Source: Pseudomonadota bacterium (GTDB lineage Bacteria; Pseudomonadota; Alphaproteobacteria; Sphingomonadales; Sphingomonadaceae). Taken from it: a stretch of 64,000 nucleotides of DNA. The first letter of the stretch is position 1. Every line of letters begins with the position of its first letter. Both the position numbers and the translations under genes were made by a program. This document shows, piece after piece, positions 8,462-17,695 of this stretch. A model generated the notes under the pieces. That model ran no database searches. It had not been told where the DNA came from and saw nothing but the letters and a program-made list of their open reading frames with translations. The stretch lies in assembly GCA_029779535.1 (NCBI GenBank), contig JAKPAG010000112.1, forward strand, positions 96,754-160,753, read 5' to 3'.

Positions 8462-9719
8462 ACTTCGGGTGGGCAATGCCGATCAGCGCTTCGGCGCGTT
8501 CCTGCATCGTCTTGCCGTGCAGGTTGACCGCGCCATATTCGGTAACGATCCAACGCACGTCGTTGCGCGGGGTGGTAACCGGCCCGTCGAGCTGCGCGAC
8601 GATCCGCGACACGGTGCCTTGCTTCGCGGTCGACCGGCAGGCGATGATCGAGATCCCCCCGTTCGAGGCATTGGCACCGCGCACGAAATCGAGCTGTCCG
8701 CCGGCGCCCGAATACTGCCGCCCGCCCATCGATTCGGAATTGCACGCCCCGCCAAGGTGGACCTGAAGCGTGGCGTTGACCGAGACGACCCCATCGTTCT
8801 TGGCGATGTGGCGCGGATCGTTCACCAGGTCGACTGGCAGGCTGTAAACGGCCTGATTATCGCCCAGCCAGTCATAGAACGCCCGGTTGCCCAGCGCGAA
8901 AGTGAACACGCTGCGCCCGGGGAAAGTCTTCTTGCGCCGGTTGGTCACCGCCCCCCAGTCCATCAGCGCGGCCAGCGCCGGGGTCATCAGCTCGGTATGG
9001 ATACCCAGGTCCTTGCGGCTGCGCAGCCGCGCGCAGACGGCGCTGGGCAGGTTGCCGATGCCCATCTGCAGGCAGGCGCCATCGTCGATCATCGCGGCGA
9101 CCAGTTCGGCGATCGCCTCATCTTCGGGGGCGAGCGCGGGCTCCTCGACTTCGGTCAGGGGCGAGGCGTGCTCGATGATCGCATCGACTTCCGAGACGTG
9201 CAGCGGCCGTTCGCCCATCACCCGGGGCATCGCCGGGTTAACCTCGACGATCAGCTTGCGCGCGCTGCGCGCCGCGACCGAGGTGTAGTCGTTGCTGGTG
9301 CCGAAGGTGAAGAAGCCGTGCCGGTCCATCGGTGAAACCATGGTCACGCAGGCATCCAGCGGGCGCTGGCGCGACAGCAACGCCGGACTTTCGCTGAATG
9401 CCACGGGGACGAATTCGATCGCATCGGGATGCCGGGCGATCAGTTCACGCTCGACCCGGCTCATGAACATGCAGTGCGGGCGGATGCGGCCCAGCAGGTC
9501 GGGGCGCAGCACCGTCTTCGCGGCATGCTCCATCGAATGGAAATACCACAGCCGCAGGCCGTGCAGCGTGCCCGCCTCGGCCCGGCGGGCCAGCGCGGCC
9601 AGCAGCGCGGGCGGTTCGGCCGTGGCCATGCCCATCGCGACGTCGCTTTGGCTGTCGACCATGGCCGCTGCCGCATCGGCAGTGGTCAGGCGCTGGCGGT
9701 AGAGGTCCTGAACGTCCAT
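8433..9719 (-). CDS. Acetyl-CoA hydrolase/CoA-transferase family protein
   Basis: This 428-residue class I CoA-transferase is of the 4-hydroxybutyrate/acetate CoA-transferase type. It moves CoA between an acyl-CoA and a carboxylate through a glutamyl-CoA thioester. The probable catalytic Glu243 lies in LGIHTELM; the CoA-binding region includes LQMGIGNLPSAV and GGACNSESMGGRQYSGAGGQLDF. Two alpha/beta halves of equal size are visible. It starts nine bases after the ftsK stop and may be read through from ftsK. The exact acyl substrate cannot be deduced. Confidence 0.88.
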   Translation of the reverse strand: MDVQDLYRQRLTTADAAAAMVDSQSDVAMGMATAEPPALLAALARRAEAGTLHGLRLWYFHSMEHAAKTVLRPDLLGRIRPHCMFMSRVERELIARHPDAIEFVPVAFSESPALLSRQRPLDACVTMVSPMDRHGFFTFGTSNDYTSVAARSARKLIVEVNPAMPRVMGERPLHVSEVDAIIEHASPLTEVEEPALAPEDEAIAELVAAMIDDGACLQMGIGNLPSAVCARLRSRKDLGIHTELMTPALAALMDWGAVTNRRKKTFPGRSVFTFALGNRAFYDWLGDNQAVYSLPVDLVNDPRHIAKNDGVVSVNATLQVHLGGACNSESMGGRQYSGAGGQLDFVRGANASNGGISIIACRSTAKQGTVSRIVAQLDGPVTTPRNDVRWIVTEYGAVNLHGKTMQERAEALIGIAHPKFRDELARSL

Positions 9720-9728
9720 CCGGGCAGG

Positions 9729-12089
9729 TTAAAGCGGCTGGCCATCCTTGTCGCGGTAGATTTCGCGGCGGCCGACATGGTTGGCCGGGCCGACGAAACC
9801 ATCCGCCTCCATCCGCTCGACCCATTTGGCCGCCGTGTTGTAGCCCACGCCAAGCTGGCGCTGGAGCCAGCTGGCGCTGGCCTTCTGGCTTTCGAACACG
9901 ATCTGGCAGGCCTGTCGGTACTTGCGCTCCTCCGGGCTGTCGCTGGCGGTGGCGTCGAGGTCATCGAAGCCGAACATGCTGTCCTCGGGCTCTTCGGTGA
10001 CCGAATCGACGTATTCCGGGCTGCCCTGCGCGCGCCAGTAATCGGCAATTCCTTCGACTTCCTCGTCCGAAACGAACGGGCCGTGGACGCGGCGGATCGG
10101 GTCGGTGTTGGGCTTGTAGAGCATATCGCCCTTGCCCAGCAGCTGTTCCGCGCCCTGTTCGCCCAGGATCGTGCGGCTGTCGATCCGGCTGGTCACGGCA
10201 AAGCTGATGCGGGTCGGCAGGTTGGCCTTGATCACGCCGGTGATGACGTCAACCGAGGGGCGCTGCGTGGCCATGATCAGGTGGATGCCGGCCGCGCGGC
10301 TCTTTTGCGACAGGCGCTGGATCAGCACTTCGACTTCCTTGCCGACGGTGACCATCAAGTCGGCCAGCTCATCGACGATTACCACGATCTGCGGCAGCAC
10401 CTGGTAATCGAGCTGCTGTTCCTCGCACAGTTCCTCGCCGGTTTCGGGATCGAAGCCAACCTGGATACGGCGACCCAGCGGCTTGCCCTTGGCTTGGGCG
10501 GTGCGGACCTTTTCGTTGAAGCCAGCCAGGTTGCGGACCGAAATCTCGCTCATCATCCGGTAGCGGCGTTCCATTTCCTCGACCGCCCACTTCAGCGCGC
10601 GCACGGCCTTGCTGGGTTCTGTGACCACCGGCGAGAGGAGGTGCGGAATGTCGTCATAGCTCTTGAGTTCGAGCACCTTGGGATCGACCAGGATCAACCG
10701 GCACTGCGCCGGGGTCAGCCGGTAGAGCAGCGAGAGCAGAATGCAGTTGAGCCCGACCGACTTGCCCGAGCCAGTGGTGCCCGCCACCAGCAGGTGCGGC
10801 ATGGTTGCCAGGTCCGCCACCACCGGCTGCCCGGCAATGTCCTTGCCCAGGATGATCGGCAACATGCCCTTGTGATTGGCGAAGGCTTCGGAGGCGACCA
10901 TCTCCTTGAAGCTGACCATCTGCCGGTCGGCATTGGGCAGCTCGATCCCCATCACAGTGCGCCCGGGGATGGATGAAACGCGCGCGGAAATCGCGCTCAT
11001 GTTGCGGGCGATGTCGTCGGCCAGGCCGACCACGCGGCTGGCCTTGATGCCGGGAGCGGGTTCCAGCTCGTACATGGTGACGACCGGGCCGGTGCGCACG
11101 GCGGTAATCTCGCCCTTGACGTTGAAATCGTCGAGCACGGTTTCGAGCAGGCGGGCGTTGCGTTCCAGCGCCAGCTTGTCGATCTTCTGGGCAGAGCTGG
11201 GCGGAGGATCCTTGAGCAGGTCGAGCCCGGGCAGCTCGTAGGCGTCGAACAGGTCGCCCTGGCGGCTGGCATTGGACAGCTGCGCCGGCTTGGCCGGGCG
11301 GGTCGGATCGGTGATTTCGGGCGCGCGGCGCGGGGCGGCGGCCGTTTCGGGCTGCGGCGCGGGCCCGCGATCCTCGCGCACCTTCTTTTCGCGGGCGACC
11401 GGGATCATCCCGTCATCGCCGGCGGTCGGCGCGGGGCGGCGGCGCAGGATCGTCGGCAGAGTGAACAGGCTGCCCCAGTCCACGGCAAAGACCCGGCCCG
11501 CCAGCACCGCACCGCCGGCCAGGCACAGCACTGCGGCGGCCAGCGTGGCCCAGCCGCGCCCGGCTTCGGGCAGCAGGGCGGCCAGGAAATGAATGCCCTT
11601 GGCGCCCAGCAGGCCCAGGATCCCGCCCATTCCCGCCGGCAGCGATCCGGTCACATCGGCAAAGGCCAGCGCCATGACCGTGCCCAGCAGCGCCATGGCC
11701 AGCAGCAGCACGCCGATCGGCCGCCACCAGGCGTGGTCGGCATGGGGCAGGTCGGCGTCGTCTTCCTCGACCAGGCGCCACAGCTTGCGCGCAAGGACAT
11801 AGAGCAGCGGCAGCAGCAGCACTGAAACCGGGCCAAACAGGTACAGCGCGCGTTCTGCCGCCCAGGCGCCCGGCGCGCCCATCCAGTTGAGCACCGGGCC
11901 GCCCGAAGCGGTCGACGCGCTGGGATCGGTCTGGTGATAGGTGACCAGCGCAATCGCGAGGAACACCGCCCCGGCCAGCAGGATCAGCGCTCCGGCAATT
12001 TCCGCGCTGCGCCGCACGCTGCGTTTCAGCGTGGTGCGCCAATCGACCTTTGCGCCCCGCGTTCCCGCCGTGACTGCCCGTGTTGCCAT
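9729..12089 (-). CDS. ftsK: DNA translocase FtsK
   Basis: 786 residues. An N-terminal membrane domain (at least four spans, e.g. SAEIAGALILLAGAVFLAIALVTY) anchors it at the division septum. A short proline-rich linker leads to the RecA-like motor with Walker A AGTTGSGKS (about residue 435) and Walker B VIVDELADLM (about 565). The last ~65 residues form the winged-helix gamma domain that reads KOPS sites. It pumps the chromosome terminus into daughter cells and activates XerCD. The linker is short compared with enterobacterial FtsK, as usual for alphaproteobacteria. ATG 12089 follows AGGGGAG and precedes the membrane domain. Confidence 0.95.
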   Translation of the reverse strand: MATRAVTAGTRGAKVDWRTTLKRSVRRSAEIAGALILLAGAVFLAIALVTYHQTDPSASTASGGPVLNWMGAPGAWAAERALYLFGPVSVLLLPLLYVLARKLWRLVEEDDADLPHADHAWWRPIGVLLLAMALLGTVMALAFADVTGSLPAGMGGILGLLGAKGIHFLAALLPEAGRGWATLAAAVLCLAGGAVLAGRVFAVDWGSLFTLPTILRRRPAPTAGDDGMIPVAREKKVREDRGPAPQPETAAAPRRAPEITDPTRPAKPAQLSNASRQGDLFDAYELPGLDLLKDPPPSSAQKIDKLALERNARLLETVLDDFNVKGEITAVRTGPVVTMYELEPAPGIKASRVVGLADDIARNMSAISARVSSIPGRTVMGIELPNADRQMVSFKEMVASEAFANHKGMLPIILGKDIAGQPVVADLATMPHLLVAGTTGSGKSVGLNCILLSLLYRLTPAQCRLILVDPKVLELKSYDDIPHLLSPVVTEPSKAVRALKWAVEEMERRYRMMSEISVRNLAGFNEKVRTAQAKGKPLGRRIQVGFDPETGEELCEEQQLDYQVLPQIVVIVDELADLMVTVGKEVEVLIQRLSQKSRAAGIHLIMATQRPSVDVITGVIKANLPTRISFAVTSRIDSRTILGEQGAEQLLGKGDMLYKPNTDPIRRVHGPFVSDEEVEGIADYWRAQGSPEYVDSVTEEPEDSMFGFDDLDATASDSPEERKYRQACQIVFESQKASASWLQRQLGVGYNTAAKWVERMEADGFVGPANHVGRREIYRDKDGQPL

Positions 12090-12156
12090 GATGCTCCCCT
12101 GATCCGGACCGGCGTTATGCGCCCGTGGGTGACTCCGCGTCAAGAATCCTTGGGAT

Positions 12157-12702
12157 TCAGCCGAGTCGCTTCGTCGCGGAAAGGCCGTCGATGGCCGCCC
12201 AGCACGGCCAGCCAAGATGCCGGGCGCGGCGCGCATCCATGCCGCCCAGCGCGATCACCGGCACCGGCGCCCATGCCGCGATGGCGCGGAACCGCAGCGT
12301 CCCCAGTCCCGCTGCGCCGGGATGCGAGCGGGTGGGAAAGACCGGGGAGAGCAGCACGGCATCGGCCCGCCGCGTGCGGCGCAGCTCAGCCAGCGAATGA
12401 ACCGAGACCAGTCGCAGCAGCGCCGCGCCCGCGCCCAGCGTCTGCCCGCTGCCATAGGCGCCGTCCGCCCCCCAGCGCCGCGCCTCGGCCGCCGAACCGG
12501 ACAGCACGACCATGTGGCCGCGGGCGCGCGCGATCCGCGCCAGCGCGCGGAACCGGGCGCGGCGCTCGGCCGGGGGCAGGTGGTAATGGCGCAGCACGAA
12601 GCCGCTGCCGCGCGGCAGGCGGCGCAGCGCCTGTTCCAGCCCGGCATCGTTGCGGGCATCGGACAGCAGCCACAGCTGCGGCAGGGACTGGCGGTTCTGC
12701 AT
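12157..12702 (-). CDS. Thiamine phosphate synthase-like (ThiE/TenI family) protein
   Basis: 181 residues. The second half carries the family's phosphate-binding features LLSPVFPTRSHPGAAGLG and PVIALGGMDARRA. The N-terminal catalytic LR-x-KD type motif of true ThiE is replaced by GFVLRHYHLPP, so it may be a TenI-like or degenerate member rather than a functional thiamine phosphate synthase. The ATG at 12702 keeps it clear of the divergent YggS gene, 22 bases away; an earlier in-frame start would overlap that gene. Confidence 0.75.
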   Translation of the reverse strand: MQNRQSLPQLWLLSDARNDAGLEQALRRLPRGSGFVLRHYHLPPAERRARFRALARIARARGHMVVLSGSAAEARRWGADGAYGSGQTLGAGAALLRLVSVHSLAELRRTRRADAVLLSPVFPTRSHPGAAGLGTLRFRAIAAWAPVPVIALGGMDARRARHLGWPCWAAIDGLSATKRLG

Positions 12703-12724
12703 CGCCCCGCTATAGCAGCGCGCC

Positions 12725-13378
12725 ATGCATCAGCCACTTGAAGAAACACGCGCCCGTATCGCCCACGCCGCCAGCATTGCAGGGCGCCAGGCCGGGGATG
12801 TCACGCTGGTCGCGGTCAGCAAGACCCATCCGGCCGAAGCGATCGAACCGCTGCTTGCCGCTGGCCAGCGAGTGTTCGGCGAAAACCGCGTGCAGGAAGC
12901 CCAGGCCAAGTGGCCCGGGCTGCGCGAACGCTATCCCGACATCGCGTTGCACCTGGTCGGCCAGCTGCAATCGAACAAGGCGGAAGACGCGGTCATGCTG
13001 TTCGACTGCATCCATTCGGTCGATCGCCCTTCGCTGGTCAGCGCGCTGGCCAAGGCGATGGACAAGACCGGACGGCGCGTGCCGTGTTTCGTTCAGGTCA
13101 ACATCGGCGCGGAAGAACAGAAGGGCGGCTGCGCTATTGCAGAGCTGCCCGCGCTGCTCGACCAGGCTCGCGCCGCCGATCTGCCGGTGGTCGGGCTGAT
13201 GTGCGTGCCGCCCGCCGGCATCGAGGCCGCGCCGTTCTTCGCCCTGCTCGACAAGCTGGCGCGCGACCACGGCCTGCCGGGCCGGTCGATGGGCATGTCG
13301 GACGATTTCGAAACCGCGATCATGCTGGGCGCGACCCATGTGCGGATCGGTTCAGCCCTGTTCGGCGCGCGGGGGTGA
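12725..13378 (+). CDS. YggS family pyridoxal phosphate homeostasis protein
   Basis: 217 residues, the normal length. These are single-domain alanine-racemase-like TIM barrels that bind pyridoxal 5'-phosphate and keep free PLP in balance without a known catalytic turnover. The PLP lysine is Lys33 in LVAVSKTHP; FGENRVQEAQAK, LHLVGQLQSNK and SMGMSDDFETAI are the other family blocks. A convergent pyruvate kinase gene ends three bases downstream. Confidence 0.93.
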   Translation: MHQPLEETRARIAHAASIAGRQAGDVTLVAVSKTHPAEAIEPLLAAGQRVFGENRVQEAQAKWPGLRERYPDIALHLVGQLQSNKAEDAVMLFDCIHSVDRPSLVSALAKAMDKTGRRVPCFVQVNIGAEEQKGGCAIAELPALLDQARAADLPVVGLMCVPPAGIEAAPFFALLDKLARDHGLPGRSMGMSDDFETAIMLGATHVRIGSALFGARG

Positions 13379-13381
13379 TCC

Positions 13382-14839
13382 TTATTCCGCGTGACGGCTG
13401 AGCTCGTCGCCGCTGACCGTCACCACGTGCAGCAGGTTGGTTGACCCCGGGGTGCCGAACGGCACGCCCGCCAGTGCGATCAGCTTCGATCCCGCTTCGG
13501 CAAAGCCGTGGCGCAGCGCCATGCGCTTGCCCTTGGCGATCATCTCCTCGAAGCTGCCGATGTCCTTGGTCTGGACGGCATGGGCGCCCCACAGCAGGGC
13601 CAGCCGCCGCGCGATCCGCTGGCTGGGGGTCAGCACCAGCACCGGCACGCTGGGCCGCTCGCGCGCGACGCGCCGGGCGGTACTGCCCGAACCCGTGAAC
13701 ACCGCGATCGCCGCAACGCTGACCGTCTGCGCGATCGACGCCGACGCCATGGCCAGCGCATCGGCGGTGGTGGCATCAGGCCGGACCTGGGTGAAGTGGA
13801 CCCGCGCGCCGTAGCCGGGATCGCTTTCCACTTGCGCGGCGATCCGGTGCATGATCGTCACCGCTTCGACCGGCCAGGCGCCGCTGGCAGTTTCGGCCGA
13901 CAGCATCACCGCATCGGCCCCGTCATAGACCGCATTGGCCACGTCCGACACTTCGGCGCGGGTCGGGGCGGGGCTTTCAATCATCGATTCGAGCATCTGC
14001 GTTGCCACCACCACCGGCTTGCCGCTTCGGCGAGTCACCTCGACGATCCGCTTCTGCAGCGGGGGCACTTCCTCGGGGTTGAGTTCGACGCCGAGGTCGC
14101 CGCGGGCGACCATGATGCCGTCAGCCAGTTCGATGATTTCCTCAAGCCGGCCGATTGCGGCGGGCTTTTCGATCTTGGCCATCAGCGCAGTCTGCGACGT
14201 GCCCATCAGCTTGCGCGCCTCGGCCACGTCCTCGGGCCGCTGGACAAACGACAGGGCGATCCAGTCCGCCCCCTGGTCCAGCGCGAATGCGAGGTCGCGG
14301 CGGTCCTTTTCGGTCAGCGCGGGCACCGGCACCACGGCATCGGGCACGTTCACGCCCTTGCGGTCGGAAATCACCCCGCCAACCTCGGCCGAACAGAGGA
14401 TCGTATCGGCATCGGCGCGGATCACCTTCAGCCGCAGCTTGCCATCGTCGATCAGCAGGCGCTGGCCCTTCTGCAGGATGCCGAACAGTTCCGGGTGGGG
14501 CAGGCAGACGCGCGTGTCATCGCCCGGCGCAGGATCGCGGTCGAAGGTGAAGTGACTGCCGTGGCGGATCACCGCCTTGCCGCCAGCGAACTGGCCGACG
14601 CGCAGCTTGGGACCCTGCAGGTCGCACAGCACGGCCACCGGGCGGCCCACGTCCTTTTCCACCGCGCGGATCGCGGCGATCGTGGCGGCGTGGGTTTCAT
14701 GGTCGCCGTGGCTCATGTTGACGCGGAACGCATCGGCCCCGGCGCGCAGCAGCTTCTCGATCATTTCCGGGCTGCGGCTGGCGGGACCCAGGGTCGCCAG
14801 AATCTTGACCTTGCGGCCGCGCGGATCGAACTTTGCCAC
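13382..14839 (-). CDS. pyk: Pyruvate kinase
   Basis: 485 residues. It catalyses the last step of glycolysis and the Entner-Doudoroff pathway, phosphoenolpyruvate plus ADP to pyruvate plus ATP. The N-terminus KVKILATLGPASRSPEMIEKLL and FRVNMSHGDHETH are classic. The catalytic loop MAKIEKPAAIGRLEEII, the metal site GIMVARGDLGVEL and the MLESM helix are intact. The C-terminal allosteric domain is present. The start gives the usual MAKFDPRGRKVKI beginning. Confidence 0.95.
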   Translation of the reverse strand: MAKFDPRGRKVKILATLGPASRSPEMIEKLLRAGADAFRVNMSHGDHETHAATIAAIRAVEKDVGRPVAVLCDLQGPKLRVGQFAGGKAVIRHGSHFTFDRDPAPGDDTRVCLPHPELFGILQKGQRLLIDDGKLRLKVIRADADTILCSAEVGGVISDRKGVNVPDAVVPVPALTEKDRRDLAFALDQGADWIALSFVQRPEDVAEARKLMGTSQTALMAKIEKPAAIGRLEEIIELADGIMVARGDLGVELNPEEVPPLQKRIVEVTRRSGKPVVVATQMLESMIESPAPTRAEVSDVANAVYDGADAVMLSAETASGAWPVEAVTIMHRIAAQVESDPGYGARVHFTQVRPDATTADALAMASASIAQTVSVAAIAVFTGSGSTARRVARERPSVPVLVLTPSQRIARRLALLWGAHAVQTKDIGSFEEMIAKGKRMALRHGFAEAGSKLIALAGVPFGTPGSTNLLHVVTVSGDELSRHAE

Positions 14840-14905
14840 TCTTGCACCCTTTCACTTCCGCCCCGCGCTATGGCAAAGCGAACCGGAAAACCCAAGGGAT
14901 ACACC

Positions 14906-15241
14906 ATGAGCTGTGCCGAAAATACGAATGCGATCCCCGGAGATCCCCTCGACGCGCTGGACGATGCGGTCGCCGCCGCCGCATTCCGCCGCCTGGTGCG
15001 CCACCTGCGCCACCGTCACGATGCCCAGAACATCGATCTGATGGGGCTGTCGGGGTTCTGCCGCAATTGCCTGGCCGACTGGATCCGCGAGGCCGGCGCC
15101 CCCTATGACAAGGAGGGCGCGCGCGAGGTGATCCACGGCATGCCCAGCGCCGAATGGAAGGCGCGGTTCCATGTCGAGGCCACGCCCGAACAGCTGGCGC
15201 GCATGGCCGAAAGCATGGCCCGGAACGCCCCCGGCCACTGA
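14906..15241 (+). CDS. DUF1244 domain-containing protein
   Basis: A 111-residue protein with the DUF1244 signature: [37 protein letters not shown], followed by an acidic C-terminal stretch. The two Cys in [10 protein letters not shown] are nearly invariant in the family and could bind metal. Function is unknown. ATG 14906 is preferred over an in-frame ATG at 14870 because AAGGGA lies eight bases before it. Divergent from pyk. Confidence 0.85.
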   Translation: MSCAENTNAIPGDPLDALDDAVAAAAFRRLVRHLRHRHDAQNIDLMGLSGFCRNCLADWIREAGAPYDKEGAREVIHGMPSAEWKARFHVEATPEQLARMAESMARNAPGH

Positions 15242-15324
15242 TTTCCACAGGGCGCGTTTTGCCCGAATCCGCACGGGCCGCTATCGCGCCGCCAACCGAT
15301 TCACCTTGCTTGGAGATTTTCCCG

Positions 15325-15561
15325 ATGGCCGAAGCCACCGACGACCGCCTGCGCCTGCTGATCGAGCGCGTTGAACGCCTCGAAGAAGAAAAGAAGGGCA
15401 TCCAGGACGACATCAAGGACGTCTACGCCGAAGCCAAGGCGGTCGGCTATGACGCCAAGATCATGCGCCAGATCGTCCGCCTGCGGAAGATGAAGCCCGA
15501 CGACCGCAAGGAAATGGAAGCGATCCTTGATCTCTACAAGGCCGCGCTCGGCCTCGGTTGA
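15325..15561 (+). CDS. GapR/DUF2312 family DNA-binding protein
   Basis: A 78-residue protein that is nearly all helix, with a long charged coiled coil ([48 protein letters not shown]). This matches GapR (DUF2312) end to end. In Caulobacter GapR binds overtwisted, AT-rich DNA ahead of the replication and transcription machinery and aids topoisomerases. The start is supported by TTGGAGAT nine bases upstream. It stands as a monocistronic gene between DUF1244 and a YbjQ-like gene. Confidence 0.9.
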   Translation: MAEATDDRLRLLIERVERLEEEKKGIQDDIKDVYAEAKAVGYDAKIMRQIVRLRKMKPDDRKEMEAILDLYKAALGLG

Positions 15562-15621
15562 TCTTCACCGGGGCATTCCTATCTCCTTGGCCAGGATGGC
15601 TTTACGAAAGGAATGTCCCCG

Positions 15622-15939
15622 ATGATTTCCACCACCACCGCGCTGATCGAAGGCCAGCCGGTCAAGCAGTACCTTGGCATCGTCACCGGCGAGGTGATCG
15701 TTGGTGCCAACCTGTTCCGCGACCTGTTCGCCAGCATCCGCGACATCGTCGGCGGGCGTTCCGGTGCCTATGAGGACGTGCTGGCCGATGCCCGCCGCCA
15801 GGCGATTGCCGAAATGGAAGCCGAAGCGGCGAAGCTGGGCGGCAACGCGGTGATCGGGGTCGATCTCGACTATGAAGTGCTCGGCTCGAACGGTTCGATG
15901 CTGATGGTTACCTGCTCGGGCACCGCCGTGGTTGTCTGA
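15622..15939 (+). CDS. YbjQ/UPF0145 family protein
   Basis: A 105-residue protein starting [51 protein letters not shown] and ending in [16 protein letters not shown]...[10 protein letters not shown]. These are the conserved blocks of the YbjQ family, which forms pentameric rings and is annotated as putative heavy-metal binding without firm evidence. An ATG lies nine bases earlier, but the AAAGGA site is correctly spaced only for 15622. Confidence 0.88.
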   Translation: MISTTTALIEGQPVKQYLGIVTGEVIVGANLFRDLFASIRDIVGGRSGAYEDVLADARRQAIAEMEAEAAKLGGNAVIGVDLDYEVLGSNGSMLMVTCSGTAVVV

Positions 15940-15996
15940 TCGGCCTGTCTCGGCTAGGGGCGGGCGCAAATCCACTCCTAGCTGACGGCGTATCCC

Positions 15997-16749
15997 ATGG
16001 CAGGCCATTCCAAATTCAAGAACATCATGCACCGCAAGGGTGCGCAGGACAAAAAGCGTTCTGCCCAGTTTTCCAAGCTGTCGCGCGAAATTACCGTCGC
16101 GGCGAAGATGGGTATGCCCGATCCGGACATGAACCCCCGCCTGCGCGCCGCGGTCAATGCGGCCAAGGCGCAGTCGATGCCCAAGGACAACATCCAGCGC
16201 GCGATCGACAAGGCGAGCAAGGGCGACGGCGAGAATTACGAGGAAGTGCGCTACGAAGGCTACGGTCCGGGCGGCGTTGCCCTGATCGTCGAGGCGCTGA
16301 CCGACAATCGCAACCGCACCGCCACCAATGTGCGCACCGCCTTTGCCAAGAACGGCGGCAACCTGGGTGCCAGCGGCGCGGTCAGCCATGGGTTCGACCG
16401 GCTGGGGCTGATCGAATACCCGGTGAAGGCCGGTGACGAGGACAAGGTGCTGGAAGCCGCGATCGAAGCCGGCGCCGAAGATGTCGAAAGCGACATGGGC
16501 GAAGAAGGCGGCCACTCGATCTGGACCAGCGTCGATTCGCTGCACGAAGTCGCCAAGGCGCTCGAAGCCGTGCTGGGCGAAGCCGAAGGGGTCAAGCTGG
16601 CCTGGCGCCCCGGCCTCAAGGTCGATGTCGATGAAGACACCGCCCGCACCCTGCTCAAGCTGGTCGACACACTGGACGATGACGACGACGTCCAGACCGT
16701 GTGGGGCAACTACGAGATCTCGGATGCGGTGATGGAGAAGCTGGGCTGA
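15997..16749 (+). CDS. yebC: YebC/PmpR family regulatory protein
   Basis: 250 residues with the full YebC signature [21 protein letters not shown] and [14 protein letters not shown]. Family members were long called transcription regulators; recent work shows some assist ribosomes stalled at proline stretches. The acidic middle ([12 protein letters not shown]) and C-terminal [15 protein letters not shown] are typical. It directly precedes ruvC, a conserved arrangement, and its stop codon overlaps the apparent ruvC start. Confidence 0.93.
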   Translation: MAGHSKFKNIMHRKGAQDKKRSAQFSKLSREITVAAKMGMPDPDMNPRLRAAVNAAKAQSMPKDNIQRAIDKASKGDGENYEEVRYEGYGPGGVALIVEALTDNRNRTATNVRTAFAKNGGNLGASGAVSHGFDRLGLIEYPVKAGDEDKVLEAAIEAGAEDVESDMGEEGGHSIWTSVDSLHEVAKALEAVLGEAEGVKLAWRPGLKVDVDEDTARTLLKLVDTLDDDDDVQTVWGNYEISDAVMEKLG

Positions 16750-17246
16750 TCATCATCGGCCTCGACCCCTCCCTCAGCTGCACTGGCTGGGGGGTGGTCG
16801 CCAGAAGCGGCAACCGGCTGACCCATATCGCCAACGGGCAGGTGAAAACCGATCCGGGGCAGAGCCTGCCCGAACGCCTCGTCACGCTCGACCGGGAACT
16901 GACCGACGTGATCCTGCGTCACCGCCCCGATACGGGCGCGGTGGAAGAAGTGTTCGTCAACAAGAACCCGCAATCCACGCTCAAGCTGGGGCAGGCGCGC
17001 GGCGTCTGCCTGCTCGCGCTGGCCCGCGCCGGGCTGGGCGTGGCCGAATATGCGCCCAGCTTGATCAAGAAGGCCGTCGTCGGCACCGGCGGGGCGGAAA
17101 AGGCGCAGGTCCAGGCCATGCTGAAAGTGCTGCTGCCCGGCGTGAAGCTGGCCGGAGCGGACGCGGCGGACGCGCTGGCCGTGGCGATTGCCCATGCGCA
17201 CCTGCTGGGCAGTCCTGCAAGCAAGGGTTCAGCATCGCTGCGCTAG
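16746..17246 (+). CDS. ruvC: Crossover junction endodeoxyribonuclease RuvC
   Basis: About 166 residues. RuvC cuts Holliday junctions in the RuvABC complex. The catalytic acids are visible: Asp in [14 protein letters not shown], Glu in [13 protein letters not shown], and the C-terminal [15 protein letters not shown] cluster. The start is unusual: where RuvC proteins begin (M-I-I-G-L-D) the codons here are CTG-ATC-ATC-ATC-GGC, with GGAG at 16734-16737 correctly placed eight bases before the CTG at 16746. The only conventional in-frame alternative nearby is GTG at 16701, which adds 15 residues encoded inside yebC. I favour CTG 16746, with uncertainty. Confidence 0.88.
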   Translation: MIIIGLDPSLSCTGWGVVARSGNRLTHIANGQVKTDPGQSLPERLVTLDRELTDVILRHRPDTGAVEEVFVNKNPQSTLKLGQARGVCLLALARAGLGVAEYAPSLIKKAVVGTGGAEKAQVQAMLKVLLPGVKLAGADAADALAVAIAHAHLLGSPASKGSASLR

Positions 17247-17282
17247 GCATCCGCGCTTTCGGGGGCTCAACCGGAGGTGTTC

Positions 17283-17624
17283 ATGCCGCATGTTGCCAAA
17301 ACCGCCGCGCTTGCCGCCATGGCCGGGCTTGCCCTGTCGGGCTGCGTCGCCAGCCGCTACCAGATCGCCGATGCGCTGATGCGCTATGGGCTGGATCGCA
17401 ACCAGGCGAGCTGCGCCTCCGAATTCCTGCGCGGGCACCTGACCACCGGGCAGGTCGACCGGCTGGCCCGCGCCGCGCGCGACTATCGCCGTGATGGGCC
17501 GATGACCTTTGGCGATCTCGTCCGCGTTGCCGGCTCGCTGCGGGATGGCGAAACCATGCTGCAGGTCGGCGGCGCGGCTCTGGCCTGCAAGCTGGGGGCG
17601 GATATTCGCCTGCCGCGGCTTTGA
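17283..17624 (+). CDS. Small predicted lipoprotein inserted in the ruv cluster
   Basis: 113 residues. The N-terminus MPHVAKTAALAAMAGLALSGC is a type II signal with lipobox LSGC, so the mature protein is acylated and membrane-anchored. The mature part is helical and has two more Cys (SCAS and ALACKLG) that could form a disulfide. No domain is recognised. ATG 17283 is set by a GGAGGT site; an in-frame GTG six bases earlier is too close to it. It lies between ruvC and ruvA in the same direction, so it is probably co-transcribed with the repair genes, though no link in function is evident. Confidence 0.8.
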   Translation: MPHVAKTAALAAMAGLALSGCVASRYQIADALMRYGLDRNQASCASEFLRGHLTTGQVDRLARAARDYRRDGPMTFGDLVRVAGSLRDGETMLQVGGAALACKLGADIRLPRL

Positions 17625-17695
17625 CCGCCCCGGTCCCTATCGGATAATTCGCGCGGCGGATTGCCAGCCGGGTGGTTTTGCGGCAGGAACAAACC

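Noticed and set aside
9429..10976. Long plus-strand frame opposite ftsK and the CoA-transferase
   Set aside because: It lacks recognisable domains and lies exactly antisense to two well-supported genes with full motifs.
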